The notes under the pieces: model-generated
Told to the model about the DNA's origin: nothing
Databases searched by the model: none
What the model saw: the letters and a program-made list of their open reading frames with translations, nothing else
Source: Rhizomicrobium sp.
Lineage (GTDB): Bacteria > Pseudomonadota > Alphaproteobacteria > Micropepsales > Micropepsaceae
NCBI GenBank assembly: GCA_037200385.1
Contig: JBBCGL010000001.1
Coordinates: forward strand, 3,797,418 to 3,861,417
Length of the DNA: 64,000 nt
Direction of reading: 5' to 3'
Position numbers and translations under genes: made by a program
In this document: positions 15,852 to 25,043 of the stretch, piece after piece
Position numbering within the stretch: position 1 is the stretch's first letter
Layout of the letters: every line of letters begins with the position of its first letter

Positions 15852-16740
15852 CGGCGAGATCGCCAGCGACGCCGCGCTGGTCCACCGCCTGCTCGCCGCG
15901 CAATTCCCGCATTGGGCGGAGCTTCCCGTTGCGCGCGTCCCCTCGGGAGGTACGGACAATGCGATGTACCGGCTGGGCGCGGACATGTCGGTGCGCCTGC
16001 CGCGCATCGCCTGGGCCGTGGCCGCGGTGGAAAAGGAGTGGCGGTGGCTGCCACGCCTGGCGCAGCATCTGCCGCTGCCCGTGCCGCTGCCGCTCGCCCG
16101 CGGCGTGCCCGGCGAGGGCTATCCCTGGAGCTGGTCGATCTGCCGCTGGCTCGAGGGCGAAAATCCGCTGCCCGACCGATTGCCCGATCCGAACCGCGTG
16201 GCAACCGATCTCGCGCAATTCCTTCTCGCCCTGCAGCGCATCGATCCGGCGGAGGGACCGCCGCCCGGGGCGCACAATTTCGGCCGCGGCATGGCGTTGG
16301 CCGCGCGCGACCGGATCACCCGCAAGGCCATCGCGCAATCGGAAGGCTTGCTGGATATCGCCGCGGCAACGGCCGCCTGGGAGAAGGACCTGCGCGCCGC
16401 GCCGCCATCCGCCGCGCCGGTCTGGATCCATGGCGACCTGAACGCGGGCAATCTGCTGCTGCGCGGCGGACGGCTCGGCGCCGTGCTCGATTTCGAAGGC
16501 CTTGCGGTCGGCGATCCTGCCGTCGACCTGATCCTTGCCTGGAGTCTATTTTCCGGCGAAGCGCGCGAAATCTTCCGCCGGGCCATGGGTGTCGACGATG
16601 CCACCTGGGCACGTGGCCGCGGCTGGGCCCTATCGGTCGCGCTGATGGCCTTGCCCTACTACAGGACGAGCAATCCGCCGCTGGCGAAGTACGCCGCGCG
16701 CACGATCGCCGCGGTGCTCGCGGAGCACGGCTTGGGATAG
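15829..16740 (+). CDS. Aminoglycoside phosphotransferase-like kinase
   Basis: A 303-aa protein of the APH/choline-kinase fold. The catalytic loop is WIHGDLNAGNLLL (His201, Asp203) and the metal-binding AVLDFEGLAVGDPAVDL follows at about 218-234. The N-terminal lobe has VPSGGTDNAMYRLG and VRLPR in place of the nucleotide loop. Homologues are common in soil bacteria; the natural substrate is usually unknown, so a resistance role is not assumed. GAAGGAGAG 6 bases before the ATG fixes the start. Convergent with rpmE. Confidence 0.88.
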   Translation: MSVPRLHDGEIASDAALVHRLLAAQFPHWAELPVARVPSGGTDNAMYRLGADMSVRLPRIAWAVAAVEKEWRWLPRLAQHLPLPVPLPLARGVPGEGYPWSWSICRWLEGENPLPDRLPDPNRVATDLAQFLLALQRIDPAEGPPPGAHNFGRGMALAARDRITRKAIAQSEGLLDIAAATAAWEKDLRAAPPSAAPVWIHGDLNAGNLLLRGGRLGAVLDFEGLAVGDPAVDLILAWSLFSGEAREIFRRAMGVDDATWARGRGWALSVALMALPYYRTSNPPLAKYAARTIAAVLAEHGLG

Positions 16741-16760
16741 GGATGACGAGAACCGAAGTC

Positions 16761-16985
16761 CTACGACTTCACGAAACCGGCGAACTTCTTGTTGAAGCGC
16801 GTCAGGCGGCCGCCGCGGTCCATCAGCTGCTGCTGCCCGCCGGTCCAGGCGGGGTGCGTGGTCGGGTCGATGTCGAGGGTCAGCTGCTGGCCGGCCTCAC
16901 CCCAGGTCGTGCGGGTCTTGTAGGTCGAGCCGTCGTTAAGACGAACCTCGACGAAATGGTAGTTGGGGTGGATGCCCTTTTTCAT
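16761..16985 (-). CDS. rpmE: 50S ribosomal protein L31
   Basis: A 74-aa protein with [20 protein letters not shown] and [20 protein letters not shown], diagnostic for bacterial L31. It lacks the CxxC zinc-ribbon cysteines, so it is the zinc-independent form. The ATG at 16985 was chosen from the family start; the upstream 20 in-frame codons have no conservation. The upstream A+T-rich orphan gene ends 68 bases before it. Confidence 0.96.
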   Translation of the reverse strand: MKKGIHPNYHFVEVRLNDGSTYKTRTTWGEAGQQLTLDIDPTTHPAWTGGQQQLMDRGGRLTRFNKKFAGFVKS

Positions 16986-17053
16986 GGCCGAAAACTCGCA
17001 TTGGCGCTCGGAGGCGCGCTTATAGGCGAGCACTTCCCCGCACACAAGAGTAG

Positions 17054-18106
17054 TTATTCAAACGCCTCTCGCATGGACGCCGCCGGGACAGGGCCAACGG
17101 GAATATTCCTCGCCGGCCTCCACCAAAGCGTCATTCCTTGGTAAGGCAACAAAGTGTCGATTGGAGTGAACCTGAATCGCCCACTTCGTTTTGGTGCAGA
17201 ATCCGGATCGACATCGAAAACCTCGTTCAGCGGATCGTAGGCTGGCCGAAACTGGCCCATACACCTCGCATCCAACCCCCATTCTACATCATTGCACTGA
17301 ATATCAACAGTCACTTCCAAATTCTCAGTCGGAAGAAGGCTTGTCCAGACTTCGTTGTCGGATATTTCCTTAAGTAGCTGATAGTTAAAGGCTACTCTTA
17401 TTGTCTCCATCGGAGCGATACGCCTCGACCACTCGTATCTCTTCTCATACGCAGTATCGGGAATCGCCTCTGAACCCTGTCGAATCAATGCTTCGGAGAG
17501 CTTCTCCGAGCCGATGCTTCCGGACCTCAGTCCGACCAAGTGGTTCAGCGTGCTGTCGATTATCGGGACAAAAAGCCTAATTGGATGGTCTATTGCAGTA
17601 GCACTGACATTCGTCATCTCAGAATCGGACTGCATTTGCAGTATTCGAAATTTACCCTTTGGTATTCCGTGCTTTATCTCTACTTCTTCTGGAATATCCA
17701 GGAGTATGAACGTCACCTTCATCCTGCTTCTGATTATTTTGGAAGATAATACAGAGTAAATGACGTTGTTTACGATCCTATTTGGGATTTGCAGTCCAAA
17801 GGTGGCGGCAATCACGTTCTTGCTGATTTTCTGCAAATCGGAATTCGTACGCTCCTGCTGCTCTATTCTGGCAGTCCTTTCAACAAGTGTACTTACAACC
17901 AGTGCTATTATTGCTGCGAACCCAGTTTCTCTTAAGAGTTCGACAAGTACGAATGGATTTCGGTACCACAGCGTACTTTCATTCACATGCCCGTCCAGCA
18001 ATAATCCTTGGTCAAGGATCACCGAAAGAAGAAGGAACAGAACTCCAATTCCGCCAAGAAGCCATGACTGCGAGAAGAATTTCTTCCACGCGTTTATCTC
18101 ATACAT
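17054..18106 (-). CDS. A+T-rich orphan membrane protein, unknown function
   Basis: No family recognised. The 350-aa product has two membrane segments (about 12-34 and 46-72), a Gln/Glu/Arg-rich helical stretch ([20 protein letters not shown]), and a cytoplasmic or periplasmic region ending [23 protein letters not shown] at 18106 follows GAGGGGCC. The gene is much richer in A+T than everything around it and uses codons that are rare in its neighbours, which points to recent acquisition. The topology and C-terminal pattern resemble the orphan protein at 4986-5888. No partner gene, phage gene or IS lies beside it. A defence or stress-sensor role is only a guess. Confidence 0.82.
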   Translation of the reverse strand: MYEINAWKKFFSQSWLLGGIGVLFLLLSVILDQGLLLDGHVNESTLWYRNPFVLVELLRETGFAAIIALVVSTLVERTARIEQQERTNSDLQKISKNVIAATFGLQIPNRIVNNVIYSVLSSKIIRSRMKVTFILLDIPEEVEIKHGIPKGKFRILQMQSDSEMTNVSATAIDHPIRLFVPIIDSTLNHLVGLRSGSIGSEKLSEALIRQGSEAIPDTAYEKRYEWSRRIAPMETIRVAFNYQLLKEISDNEVWTSLLPTENLEVTVDIQCNDVEWGLDARCMGQFRPAYDPLNEVFDVDPDSAPKRSGRFRFTPIDTLLPYQGMTLWWRPARNIPVGPVPAASMREAFE

Positions 18107-18261
18107 CGGCCCCTCGCTGATGAGAATGTTCCGTCCCCACGGATTATTGCTGTAATATTCTGAGATATCCGGCAATCGCACAAGCGCGGCGAAGGGTCTC
18201 TTAGGTCGCTGCCGAAGCGTCCTATATACCACCCGGAACCAGAGCAAACCGGGCGAGAGTC

Positions 18262-20082
18262 GTGGCGCAGAACGGGGAAGAATACGCGGAGCAGGTGGAA
18301 TTCGCCGCCGCCGCCCGGCCAAAGGCCCGGTCGCTGCGCCCCTTGCGCCAGCTCGTCCCCTTCCTGAAGCCCTATCGCGCGGCCATCGCCATCGCGACCC
18401 TGGCTCTGATCTGCTCCTCGACCGCCAGCCTCCTGATCCCGCCCGCGCTGGGCCAGCTGGTGCAGCACGGCTTCAGCGAGGCCCTCGCGGCGCATATCGA
18501 CGCCTATTTCTTTCCCCTGATCGGGATCGCGCTGGCGCTCGCCGTGGCGACCGCGATCCGCTTCTACTTCGTCACCTGGCTGGGCGAGCGGGTGATCGCG
18601 GACATCCGCAAGGCGGTGTTCGATCACGTGATCGGCCTGACCCCGGCCTTCTTCGAAGTGACCCGCACCGGCGAAGTGCTGTCGCGGCTGACCGCCGACA
18701 CCACGCTGATCCAGACGGTGATCGGCTCCTCGGCTTCGGTCGCGGCGCGCAACCTCGTGATGCTGGTCGGCGCACTGGTCCTCCTCTTCATCACGTCGAT
18801 CAAGCTCACCGGCCTGGTGATGGGCATCGTGGTGCTGGTGCTGATCCCGCTGCTGCTGTTCGGCCGCTGGGTGCGCACGCTGAGCCGCAAGAGCCAGGAC
18901 AGGATCGCCGACACCAGCGCCCGCGCCAGCGAGACGCTCAATGCGGTGCAGACCGTCCAGGCCTTTACCCGCGAGGCTGCCGAGCGGCAGCTGTTCGGTG
19001 CCGCGGTGGAGTCCTCCTTCACCGTCGCGATCCTGCGCACCCGCGCCCGCGCGGTGATGACCGCGGTCGTGATGGCGGCGGTGACCTGCTGCGTGGTCGG
19101 CGTGTTCTGGGTCGGCGCGCATGACGTGGTCGCCGAGCGCATGAGCATCGGCACGCTCACCCAGTTCGCGGGCTATGCCATCATCTTCGTCAGCGGCATG
19201 GGCGCGATGAGCGAGACCTGGGGCGATCTGCAGCGCGCCGCCGGCGCGTCCGAGCGCTTGATGGAATTGCTGCACACCGTGCCGCAGATCGCCGCGCCGC
19301 TGCATCCGCGCGCCATCGCCAAGCCGGTCAAGGGCGCGGTCTCGTTCAAGGACGTCACCTTCCACTACCCCTCGCGCCCGAACTTCAAGGCACTGAACGG
19401 CTTCACGCTCGACATCGCGCCGGGCGAGGCGGTGGCGCTGGTCGGGCCCTCCGGCGCCGGCAAGTCGACGGTGTTCCAGCTCCTGCTGCGCTTCTTCGCG
19501 CCCCAGGCCGGCGCGGTGACCTTCGACGGCATCGATCTCGCCGATCTCGACCCCACCGATCTGCGCGGCAACATGGCGGTGGTGTCTCAGGACAGCGTGG
19601 TCTTCTCCGGCTCGCTGGCCGACAACATCCGCTACGGCCGGCCCGATGCGAGCGACGCCGACGTCCGCCGCGCCGCCGAGGCCGCCGCCGCGGCCGAATT
19701 CATCGAGCGCCTGCCGAACGGCTACGACACGCTGGTGGGCGAGCGCGGCGTCACGCTCTCCGGCGGCCAGCGCCAGCGCGTCGCGATCGCCCGCGCCATC
19801 CTGCGCGATGCGCCGCTGCTGCTGCTCGACGAAGCGACCAGCGCGCTGGACGCCGAGAATGAACGCCTGGTGCAGATCGGGCTCGACAACCTCATGGCCG
19901 GCCGCACCACGATCGTGATCGCGCACCGCCTCGCGACCATCCAGCGCCTCAAGCGCATCGTGGTGATGGATCAGGGCCGCGTGGTGGGCGAAGGCAGCCA
20001 TGCCGAGCTCGTCGCCGGCGGCGGCCTCTATGCCCATCTCGCCGATCTGCAATTCACCGGCGCCCTGGCGCTGGCAAGCTGA
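18262..20082 (+). CDS. ABC exporter, fused permease and ATPase (ABCB/MsbA-like)
   Basis: A 606-aa half-transporter. Six TM helices (about 35-330) precede the nucleotide-binding domain with Walker A GPSGAGKST at 395-403, signature LSGGQRQRVAIARAIL from 499, Walker B LLLLDEATSALD and the IVIAHRLAT H-loop. FFEVTRTGEVLSRLTADTTL is the coupling-helix region typical of the MsbA/ABCB group. It should act as a homodimer exporting a lipid or drug-like compound. GTG start. Its stop overlaps the next start (TGATG), so it forms an operon with the paraoxonase-like gene. Confidence 0.92.
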   Translation: MAQNGEEYAEQVEFAAAARPKARSLRPLRQLVPFLKPYRAAIAIATLALICSSTASLLIPPALGQLVQHGFSEALAAHIDAYFFPLIGIALALAVATAIRFYFVTWLGERVIADIRKAVFDHVIGLTPAFFEVTRTGEVLSRLTADTTLIQTVIGSSASVAARNLVMLVGALVLLFITSIKLTGLVMGIVVLVLIPLLLFGRWVRTLSRKSQDRIADTSARASETLNAVQTVQAFTREAAERQLFGAAVESSFTVAILRTRARAVMTAVVMAAVTCCVVGVFWVGAHDVVAERMSIGTLTQFAGYAIIFVSGMGAMSETWGDLQRAAGASERLMELLHTVPQIAAPLHPRAIAKPVKGAVSFKDVTFHYPSRPNFKALNGFTLDIAPGEAVALVGPSGAGKSTVFQLLLRFFAPQAGAVTFDGIDLADLDPTDLRGNMAVVSQDSVVFSGSLADNIRYGRPDASDADVRRAAEAAAAAEFIERLPNGYDTLVGERGVTLSGGQRQRVAIARAILRDAPLLLLDEATSALDAENERLVQIGLDNLMAGRTTIVIAHRLATIQRLKRIVVMDQGRVVGEGSHAELVAGGGLYAHLADLQFTGALALAS

Positions 20083-21161
20083 TGCGGCCCGCGACGCGCG
20101 CCGCGCTCACCGCCGGGTCCGTCATCCTGGTCGGGGCCTTGGCGCTCGCCGCCCGCACCTTGTCGGCCTATGGCGTCTTCACAGACGTGACGCCGGGTTT
20201 TTCCGGCATCTGCACCGCCGTGCCGACGGCGAACGGTCCCGGCGACATCGCGATCGACGAGACGACGGGCCTCGCCTTCATCTCCACCCTCGATCGCCGC
20301 GCCAAGGCGGCCGGGCATCCATCGAAGACCGACGGCCTTTATGCGATCTCCCTGCGCGACGGTGCGCTGCACCCCCGCAAGCTCGCGGGCGCGCCGTCCG
20401 ATTTCCACCCCCACGGCATCGGTCTTTACCGCGCGCCGGACGGCAGCCTTACCCTGATGGCGATCAACCATCGCAGCGACGGCACCCACAGCGTCGATAT
20501 GTTCGCGGTACTGGGCCATGGCGCGGCGACGGCGCTCCATGAGACCGGCAGCATCCAGAGCGACGCGCTGGTCAGCCCCAACGCCATCGCCGCGGCGGAT
20601 GGCAGCCGGTTCTACGTCACCAACGATCACGCGAGCCGGACGCATTTCGGCCGCCAGCTCGACGACCTCTTCATCCTGCCGCGCGCCAATGTCCTGTATT
20701 ACGATGGCACCGTGTTCCGGCCGGTTGCCGACCGCCTGGCGTACCCCAACGGGATCGCGCTCTCGCCGGACGGCCGGTTCGTCTATGTGGCGGAGGCCTA
20801 TGGCCGGCGGCTGGTCGCCTATAACCGCAATCCCTTCTCGGGCGGACTGGAAGAAGCCGCGACGCTGCCGCTCTCCACCAATCTCGACAATCTGCGCTTC
20901 GACGCATCGGGCCGCTTGTGGGTGGGCAGCCATCCCAAGGTCTTCGCGATGAACGCCTTCCGCCACGACCCGGCGAAGCCGGCGCCGTCGGAGATCTTCA
21001 AGGTGACGCTCGCGAACGGACTGCCGCAGAGCGCAAATCTCGTCTACGCGGACACCGGCGCCCAGATCGGCGGCGCCAGCGTCGCGGCGGTCAGCGGCAA
21101 CCGGATGCTGATCGGCTCGCCGCTGGACAATCACATCCTCGATTGCCGGCTGGCGCCTTGA
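20082..21161 (+). CDS. Paraoxonase/arylesterase-like beta-propeller protein
   Basis: A 359-aa protein with an N-terminal signal/anchor helix (about 8-28). The rest reads as a six-bladed propeller of the paraoxonase/SMP-30 superfamily: FHPHGIGLYR, FYVTNDHASR, YPNGIALSPDGRFVYVAEAY and NLRFDASGRLWVGSHPK. The Asn, Asp and His residues in these blocks are those that bind calcium in PON1-type lactonases. Likely a lactonase or esterase outside the cytoplasm; substrate unknown. Translationally coupled to the ABC exporter. Confidence 0.85.
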   Translation: MRPATRAALTAGSVILVGALALAARTLSAYGVFTDVTPGFSGICTAVPTANGPGDIAIDETTGLAFISTLDRRAKAAGHPSKTDGLYAISLRDGALHPRKLAGAPSDFHPHGIGLYRAPDGSLTLMAINHRSDGTHSVDMFAVLGHGAATALHETGSIQSDALVSPNAIAAADGSRFYVTNDHASRTHFGRQLDDLFILPRANVLYYDGTVFRPVADRLAYPNGIALSPDGRFVYVAEAYGRRLVAYNRNPFSGGLEEAATLPLSTNLDNLRFDASGRLWVGSHPKVFAMNAFRHDPAKPAPSEIFKVTLANGLPQSANLVYADTGAQIGGASVAAVSGNRMLIGSPLDNHILDCRLAP

Positions 21162-21165
21162 AACG

Positions 21166-21192
21166 AAAAGAGCGCCGTCGCGGCGCTCTTTT
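21166..21192. terminator. Bidirectional intrinsic terminator
   Basis: An 11-bp perfect stem (AAAAGAGCGCC / GGCGCTCTTTT) with a GTCGC loop between the convergent paraoxonase-like gene and ctrA. A-rich and T-rich flanks make it usable from both sides. Confidence 0.88.
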
Positions 21193-21215
21193 CCAATCGC
21201 ATCGTATGGCGCGTC

Positions 21216-21914
21216 TTACGCCGCCACGATTTCCTCGCCTTGCGGATCGCGCAGCACATAGCCGCGGCCCCAGACGGTCTCGATATAGTTGTCGCCATTG
21301 GTCGCCGCCGCGAGCTTCTTGCGCAGCTTGCAGATGAAGACGTCGATGATCTTGAGCTCCGGCTCGTCCATGCCGCCATAAAGATGGTTGAGGAACATCT
21401 CCTTGGTCAGCGTCGTGCCCTTGCGCAGCGAGAGCAGCTCGAGCATCTGATATTCCTTGCCCGTCAGGTGCACGCGGCTGCCGTCGACCTCGACCGTCTT
21501 GGCGTCGAGGTTCACGATCAGCTTGCCGGTCGTGATGACCGACTGGCTGTGGCCCTTGGAGCGGCGGACCACGGCCTGGATGCGCGCGACCAGCTCGTCC
21601 TTGTGGAACGGCTTGGTCATGTAGTCGTCGGCGCCGAAGCCCAGCGCCTTGACCTTTGCTTCGACGATCGCGTTGCCCGAGAGGATCAGCACCGGCGTCT
21701 GCACCTTGGCGACGCGCAGGGCCTTCAAGACCTCGAAGCCGCTCATGTCGGGCAGCTGCAGATCGAGCACGATGATGTCGTAATCGTAGAGCTTGCCGAG
21801 GTCGATGCCCTCTTCGCCCAAATCCGTGGTGTAGACGTTCAGGCCCTCGCTGCGGAGCATCAATTCAATGCTTCGCGCCATGGCGCTGTCGTCTTCGATC
21901 AGGAGAACACGCAT
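21216..21914 (-). CDS. ctrA: Cell-cycle master response regulator CtrA
   Basis: OmpR-family regulator that controls replication, division and flagellar genes in alphaproteobacteria. The 232-aa protein has a receiver with acidic pocket EDD (7-9), phospho-acceptor Asp51 in [12 protein letters not shown], and the winged-helix domain with [20 protein letters not shown] and [15 protein letters not shown], which is CtrA-specific. It ends EEIVAA; a terminal Ala-Ala is the ClpXP degron in Caulobacter CtrA. The upstream region contains several TTAA(C) half-sites and a GATTC, suggesting autoregulation and CcrM control. rcdA, sciP and trcR are nearby. Confidence 0.97.
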   Translation of the reverse strand: MRVLLIEDDSAMARSIELMLRSEGLNVYTTDLGEEGIDLGKLYDYDIIVLDLQLPDMSGFEVLKALRVAKVQTPVLILSGNAIVEAKVKALGFGADDYMTKPFHKDELVARIQAVVRRSKGHSQSVITTGKLIVNLDAKTVEVDGSRVHLTGKEYQMLELLSLRKGTTLTKEMFLNHLYGGMDEPELKIIDVFICKLRKKLAAATNGDNYIETVWGRGYVLRDPQGEEIVAA

Positions 21915-21952
21915 ATCAAAGAACCCCTCTTCAGGCAGGCTGCGGTCGTTGA

Positions 21953-22000
21953 TTAACCGACCCTATGCTTAACTGGTTAACATCCCGTTGCATTGATTAA
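21953..22000. promoter_or_regulatory. Cluster of TTAA(C) half-sites in the ctrA promoter region
   Basis: TTAAC at 21953, 21969 and 21977, and TTAA at 21997, lie 39-86 bases upstream of ctrA. CtrA and related regulators bind TTAA-N7-TTAA(C); none of these pairs has exact N7 spacing, but the density fits an autoregulated promoter. A CcrM-type GATTC (GANTC) is at 22064-22068. Confidence 0.4.
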
Positions 22001-22079
22001 TGCCCGATCAGCTTCCGCGAACCCCGGCTTAAGAAACCGTTCCCGGCCCGGGGTCATCCCCTTGATTCGCATTGTTAAG

Positions 22080-22094
22080 TTTACCGCCACTTAA
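22080..22094. promoter_or_regulatory. CtrA-box-like site before fliI
   Basis: TTTA-N7-TTAA on the plus strand; on the minus strand it reads TTAA-GTGGCGG-TAAAC, one mismatch from TTAA-N7-TTAAC. It lies 54 bases before fliI. Early flagellar operons are CtrA targets in Caulobacter, so the location fits. Confidence 0.4.
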
Positions 22095-22148
22095 AACCTT
22101 CGCGGCATTATCGGGGCTTCGCGGGGCAGAACGCCCCCAAAGGGCCCC

Positions 22149-23489
22149 ATGCACGCTTTATTGAGAGACATCGCCGCCATCGCGCCGGTCCGCCGTTTCG
22201 GACGGGTGGCCCGGATCGAGGGCTTGCTGGTCGAGGTCACCGGCGCCGCCGGGGCCGTCAGCCTGGGCGGTCAGGTACGCCTAACCTCAAGTTCCGGCAA
22301 GACAATTCCGTGCGAGGTGGTCGGTTTCCGGGACGGACGGGCGCAAGTCATGCCGCTCGGCAGCCTCGACGGCATGACGCTCGGGGCACGGGCCGATTTC
22401 GACGACCGGCCGGCGGTGATCTTCCCCAGCGAAGCCTGGCTCGGCCGGGTGCTCGACGGTTTCGGCAATCCCACCGACGGCAAGGGGCCGCTCCCCACCG
22501 GTCCGGAACCCTATCCGCTCAAGGCCAATCCGCCGCCGGCCGGCCATCGGGCACGGGTCGGCGGCAAGCTCGACCTCGGCGTGCGGGCGATGAATGCGTT
22601 CACGACCTGCTGCCGGGGACAGCGCATGGGCATCTTCTCCGGCTCGGGCGTCGGCAAATCGACCCTGCTGGCGATGCTCGCGCGCAATTCCGACGCCGAC
22701 GCGATCGTCATCGCGCTGGTCGGCGAGCGCGGCCGCGAGGTGAAGGAATTCGTCGAGGACGACCTGGGCGAGGAAGGCCTCCGGCGTTCCATCGTCGTCG
22801 CGGCCACCTCGGATGAGCCGCCGCTGGTCCGCCGCCAGGCCGCCTATGTCGGCATGGCGATCGCCGAGCAGCTGCGCGACCGGGGCCTGCATGTCCTGCT
22901 GCTGATGGACTCGGTCACGCGATTCGCGATGGCGCAACGCGAGGTCGGTCTTTCCGCCGGCGAGCCGCCGGCGAGCAAGGGCTATACCCCCACCGTGTTC
23001 GCCGAGCTGCCGCGGCTTCTGGAACGCGCCGGCCCGGGCCTGCAGGGGAAAGGCGGCTCGATCACCGGCCTGTTCACCGTCCTCGTGGAGGGCGACGATC
23101 ATAATGAGCCAGTCGCCGACGCGGTGCGCGGCATCCTGGACGGCCATATTGTGCTGGAACGGAACATCGCCGAGCGCGGCCGCTTTCCGGCGATCAACAT
23201 CCTCAAATCGGTCTCGCGCGCCATGCCGGGCTGCAATACCAAGGAGGAACAAGTGCTTGTGCAGCGGGCCCGCGCGCCGCTCGCGGTTTACGACGACATG
23301 GCAGAGCTGATCCGGCTCGGCGCCTACAAATCTGGCACGAATGCTGAAGTGGATCTGGCCGTAAAGGTTTATCCGCAACTCGAAGCCTTCCTGTCTCAGA
23401 AGAAGGACGAGTGCTCGTCGTTTACCGAATGCTATGCCGCTCTTGAGAAGATCGTCGGCACGGCACCGGGGAAAGGTAATGGAGCATGA
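22149..23489 (+). CDS. fliI: Flagellar export ATPase FliI
   Basis: F1-beta-like hexameric ATPase that energises flagellar type III export. The 446-aa protein has Walker A GSGVGKST at about 165-172, VIALVGERGREVKEF, Walker B LLLMDSVTRFAMAQREVGL, and the C-terminal GYTPTVFAELPRLLERAGPG. Length is normal. It overlaps fliJ by 4 bases. Divergent from ctrA, an arrangement that would suit direct CtrA control. Confidence 0.96.
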   Translation: MHALLRDIAAIAPVRRFGRVARIEGLLVEVTGAAGAVSLGGQVRLTSSSGKTIPCEVVGFRDGRAQVMPLGSLDGMTLGARADFDDRPAVIFPSEAWLGRVLDGFGNPTDGKGPLPTGPEPYPLKANPPPAGHRARVGGKLDLGVRAMNAFTTCCRGQRMGIFSGSGVGKSTLLAMLARNSDADAIVIALVGERGREVKEFVEDDLGEEGLRRSIVVAATSDEPPLVRRQAAYVGMAIAEQLRDRGLHVLLLMDSVTRFAMAQREVGLSAGEPPASKGYTPTVFAELPRLLERAGPGLQGKGGSITGLFTVLVEGDDHNEPVADAVRGILDGHIVLERNIAERGRFPAINILKSVSRAMPGCNTKEEQVLVQRARAPLAVYDDMAELIRLGAYKSGTNAEVDLAVKVYPQLEAFLSQKKDECSSFTECYAALEKIVGTAPGKGNGA

Positions 23490-23914
23490 AGCGTGGGGAT
23501 ACGTTGATCCGCTTGCGGCGCTTCCGCGTCGACGAGATGAAGCGCCGGATGGCGACGCTCGACGGCATGAAGTCCGATGCGGAGCGCAAGCTTGCCGATC
23601 TCGAGGAGAGCGTGGCGCGTGAGCGCCAGCGGGCCGGCGATTCCGACATCGGGCGCCTGGCCTTCCCGTCCTTCCTGCGCTCCATCGAGACGCGGCGCGA
23701 GAATCTGCGCGCCACGCTGAAGGACATCGAGCGCGAGCGCATCACCGCCCAGACCGACCTGAACACCGCGTTCCAGGATCTCAAGAGCCTCGAATTCGCC
23801 ACGGAGCAGCAGGCCAAGCGCACCGCCGAGATCGAGTCCCGCCGCGCCCAGTCCCGCCTCGACGAGATGGCGCTGGTCCGCCATCTGCGGAAGCATGCGA
23901 TGCGCGGCGCTTGA
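23486..23914 (+). CDS. fliJ: Flagellar export chaperone FliJ
   Basis: A 142-aa all-helical protein directly after fliI with ATGA overlap. It starts LIRLRRFRVDEMKRRMATLD and stays heavily charged and coiled-coil throughout (AERKLADLEESVARERQRAG), as FliJ proteins do. FliJ links FliI to the FlhA gate and escorts chaperones. Sequence conservation in the family is low, so position carries part of the call. Confidence 0.88.
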   Translation: MKRGDTLIRLRRFRVDEMKRRMATLDGMKSDAERKLADLEESVARERQRAGDSDIGRLAFPSFLRSIETRRENLRATLKDIERERITAQTDLNTAFQDLKSLEFATEQQAKRTAEIESRRAQSRLDEMALVRHLRKHAMRGA

Positions 23915-23918
23915 TCCG

Positions 23919-24563
23919 TCAGCCGCGATAGGTCGGATGGTCGGGATTGACCGGATAGTGCAGTCCCGACAGCCCGGCCGCGAAGACGAAGAGCTGGTCC
24001 AGGGCCTGCGCGACGTCCTCGTCGAACACGCCGCCGCAATAGTCGTACAGGACCATGCGATAGCGCCCGTCGACCACCGCCTCCAGCGCGGTGGCCACGC
24101 CGTCGACGCAGAAGCCTTCGATGCGGTTGTAGACGGTCCGGCGGGAGAAGGCCGACTTCGCCAACGCGGCTTCGAAATCCGGAAGCTCGCCCGGCCTCAG
24201 CCGATAGGGCCGCCTGCGCCACGGCGTCTGCAAGGTGCGCGTTCCGTCCGGCGCGATGATGAGCACGATGCTGCCATCATGCATCGGCGACGCGAACGGT
24301 CCCATCCAGCTTTCGCGATAGACCCTCGATCCCGCGGGCGCCTGCAGCGCCTTCGCGCCCACATCGTCGAGGAATTTGCAGTCGTACTGCATCTCCGGGC
24401 TTCCGTCCCCGGGACAAGCCTGCGAGGCGGAAAATTGCGGGATGACGGCCGGATCGCCCGCGTCCGCAGTATGCGAAAACAGGCAGGCCGCGCCGGCCAT
24501 GACCGCGAGCAGGAGGCGCCTCGCCGCCGCGCGACCCGCGATCGCGTTGGACATTTCCGCCAT
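23919..24563 (-). CDS. Secreted protein of unknown function
   Basis: A 214-aa protein with a Sec signal peptide (RRLLLAVMAGAACLFSHTADA, cleavage near residue 36). The mature part has four well-separated cysteines (QACPGD, YDCKF, GFCVDG, YDYCGGVFDE) that could form two disulphides in the periplasm. Family not recognised. GGAGGG 6 bases before ATG 24563 fixes the start. Convergent with fliJ with a 4-base gap, so linkage to flagella is not implied. Confidence 0.8.
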   Translation of the reverse strand: MAEMSNAIAGRAAARRLLLAVMAGAACLFSHTADAGDPAVIPQFSASQACPGDGSPEMQYDCKFLDDVGAKALQAPAGSRVYRESWMGPFASPMHDGSIVLIIAPDGTRTLQTPWRRRPYRLRPGELPDFEAALAKSAFSRRTVYNRIEGFCVDGVATALEAVVDGRYRMVLYDYCGGVFDEDVAQALDQLFVFAAGLSGLHYPVNPDHPTYRG

Positions 24564-24622
24564 ATCCGTCCCTCCGCGGGCCTGCGCTAGAATAGCACGG
24601 CTGATTCGTCCAGGCGCGGCAA

Positions 24623-25042
24623 ATGTCCTTTTCCGAATACATCTCGCCGCTGGTCGGCCGCCTGATCCTCGCCTGGTTCTTCCTCGGCGAGGCCCTCGCC
24701 TATGCCAATCAATGGGACGGCACGATCCAGCTCATGGCGCTCAAGGGCATTCCGGCGGCGCCGGTCCTGCTCGCCTTGGCGCTGATCGTGATGACGCTGG
24801 GCGGCCTGTCGCTGGTCTTCGGCTTCCAGACCCGGCACGGCGCGATGCTGCTGTTTGGCTTCACCATCGTGGTCTCGATCGCGATGCATGATTTCTGGCT
24901 GATCGGCACGGCGATCGATCGCGCCGCGGATTACGCGATCTTCGCGCGCAACATGGCCATCGCGGGCGGCTTGCTCCTGCTCGTGGGGATGGGGCCGGGC
25001 CCGGTCGCGATCGACAGCATCAAGCCCAAGCCGCGGCGCTGA
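24623..25042 (+). CDS. DoxX-family membrane protein
   Basis: A 139-aa four-TM protein with the DoxX pattern: ISPLVGRLILAWFFLGEALA, then VLLALALIVMTLGGLSLVFG and ARNMAIAGGLLLLVGMGPGP. DoxX-like proteins are inner-membrane, often near redox enzymes, function unclear. Monocistronic, convergent with the DUF2207 gene that ends 2 bases later. Confidence 0.82.
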   Translation: MSFSEYISPLVGRLILAWFFLGEALAYANQWDGTIQLMALKGIPAAPVLLALALIVMTLGGLSLVFGFQTRHGAMLLFGFTIVVSIAMHDFWLIGTAIDRAADYAIFARNMAIAGGLLLLVGMGPGPVAIDSIKPKPRR

Positions 25043-25043
25043 A

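Noticed and set aside
18094-20052. 652-codon minus-strand frame opposite the ABC exporter
   Set aside because: Low-complexity His/Arg/Asp/Gln-rich antisense frame; the plus strand carries all ABC motifs.
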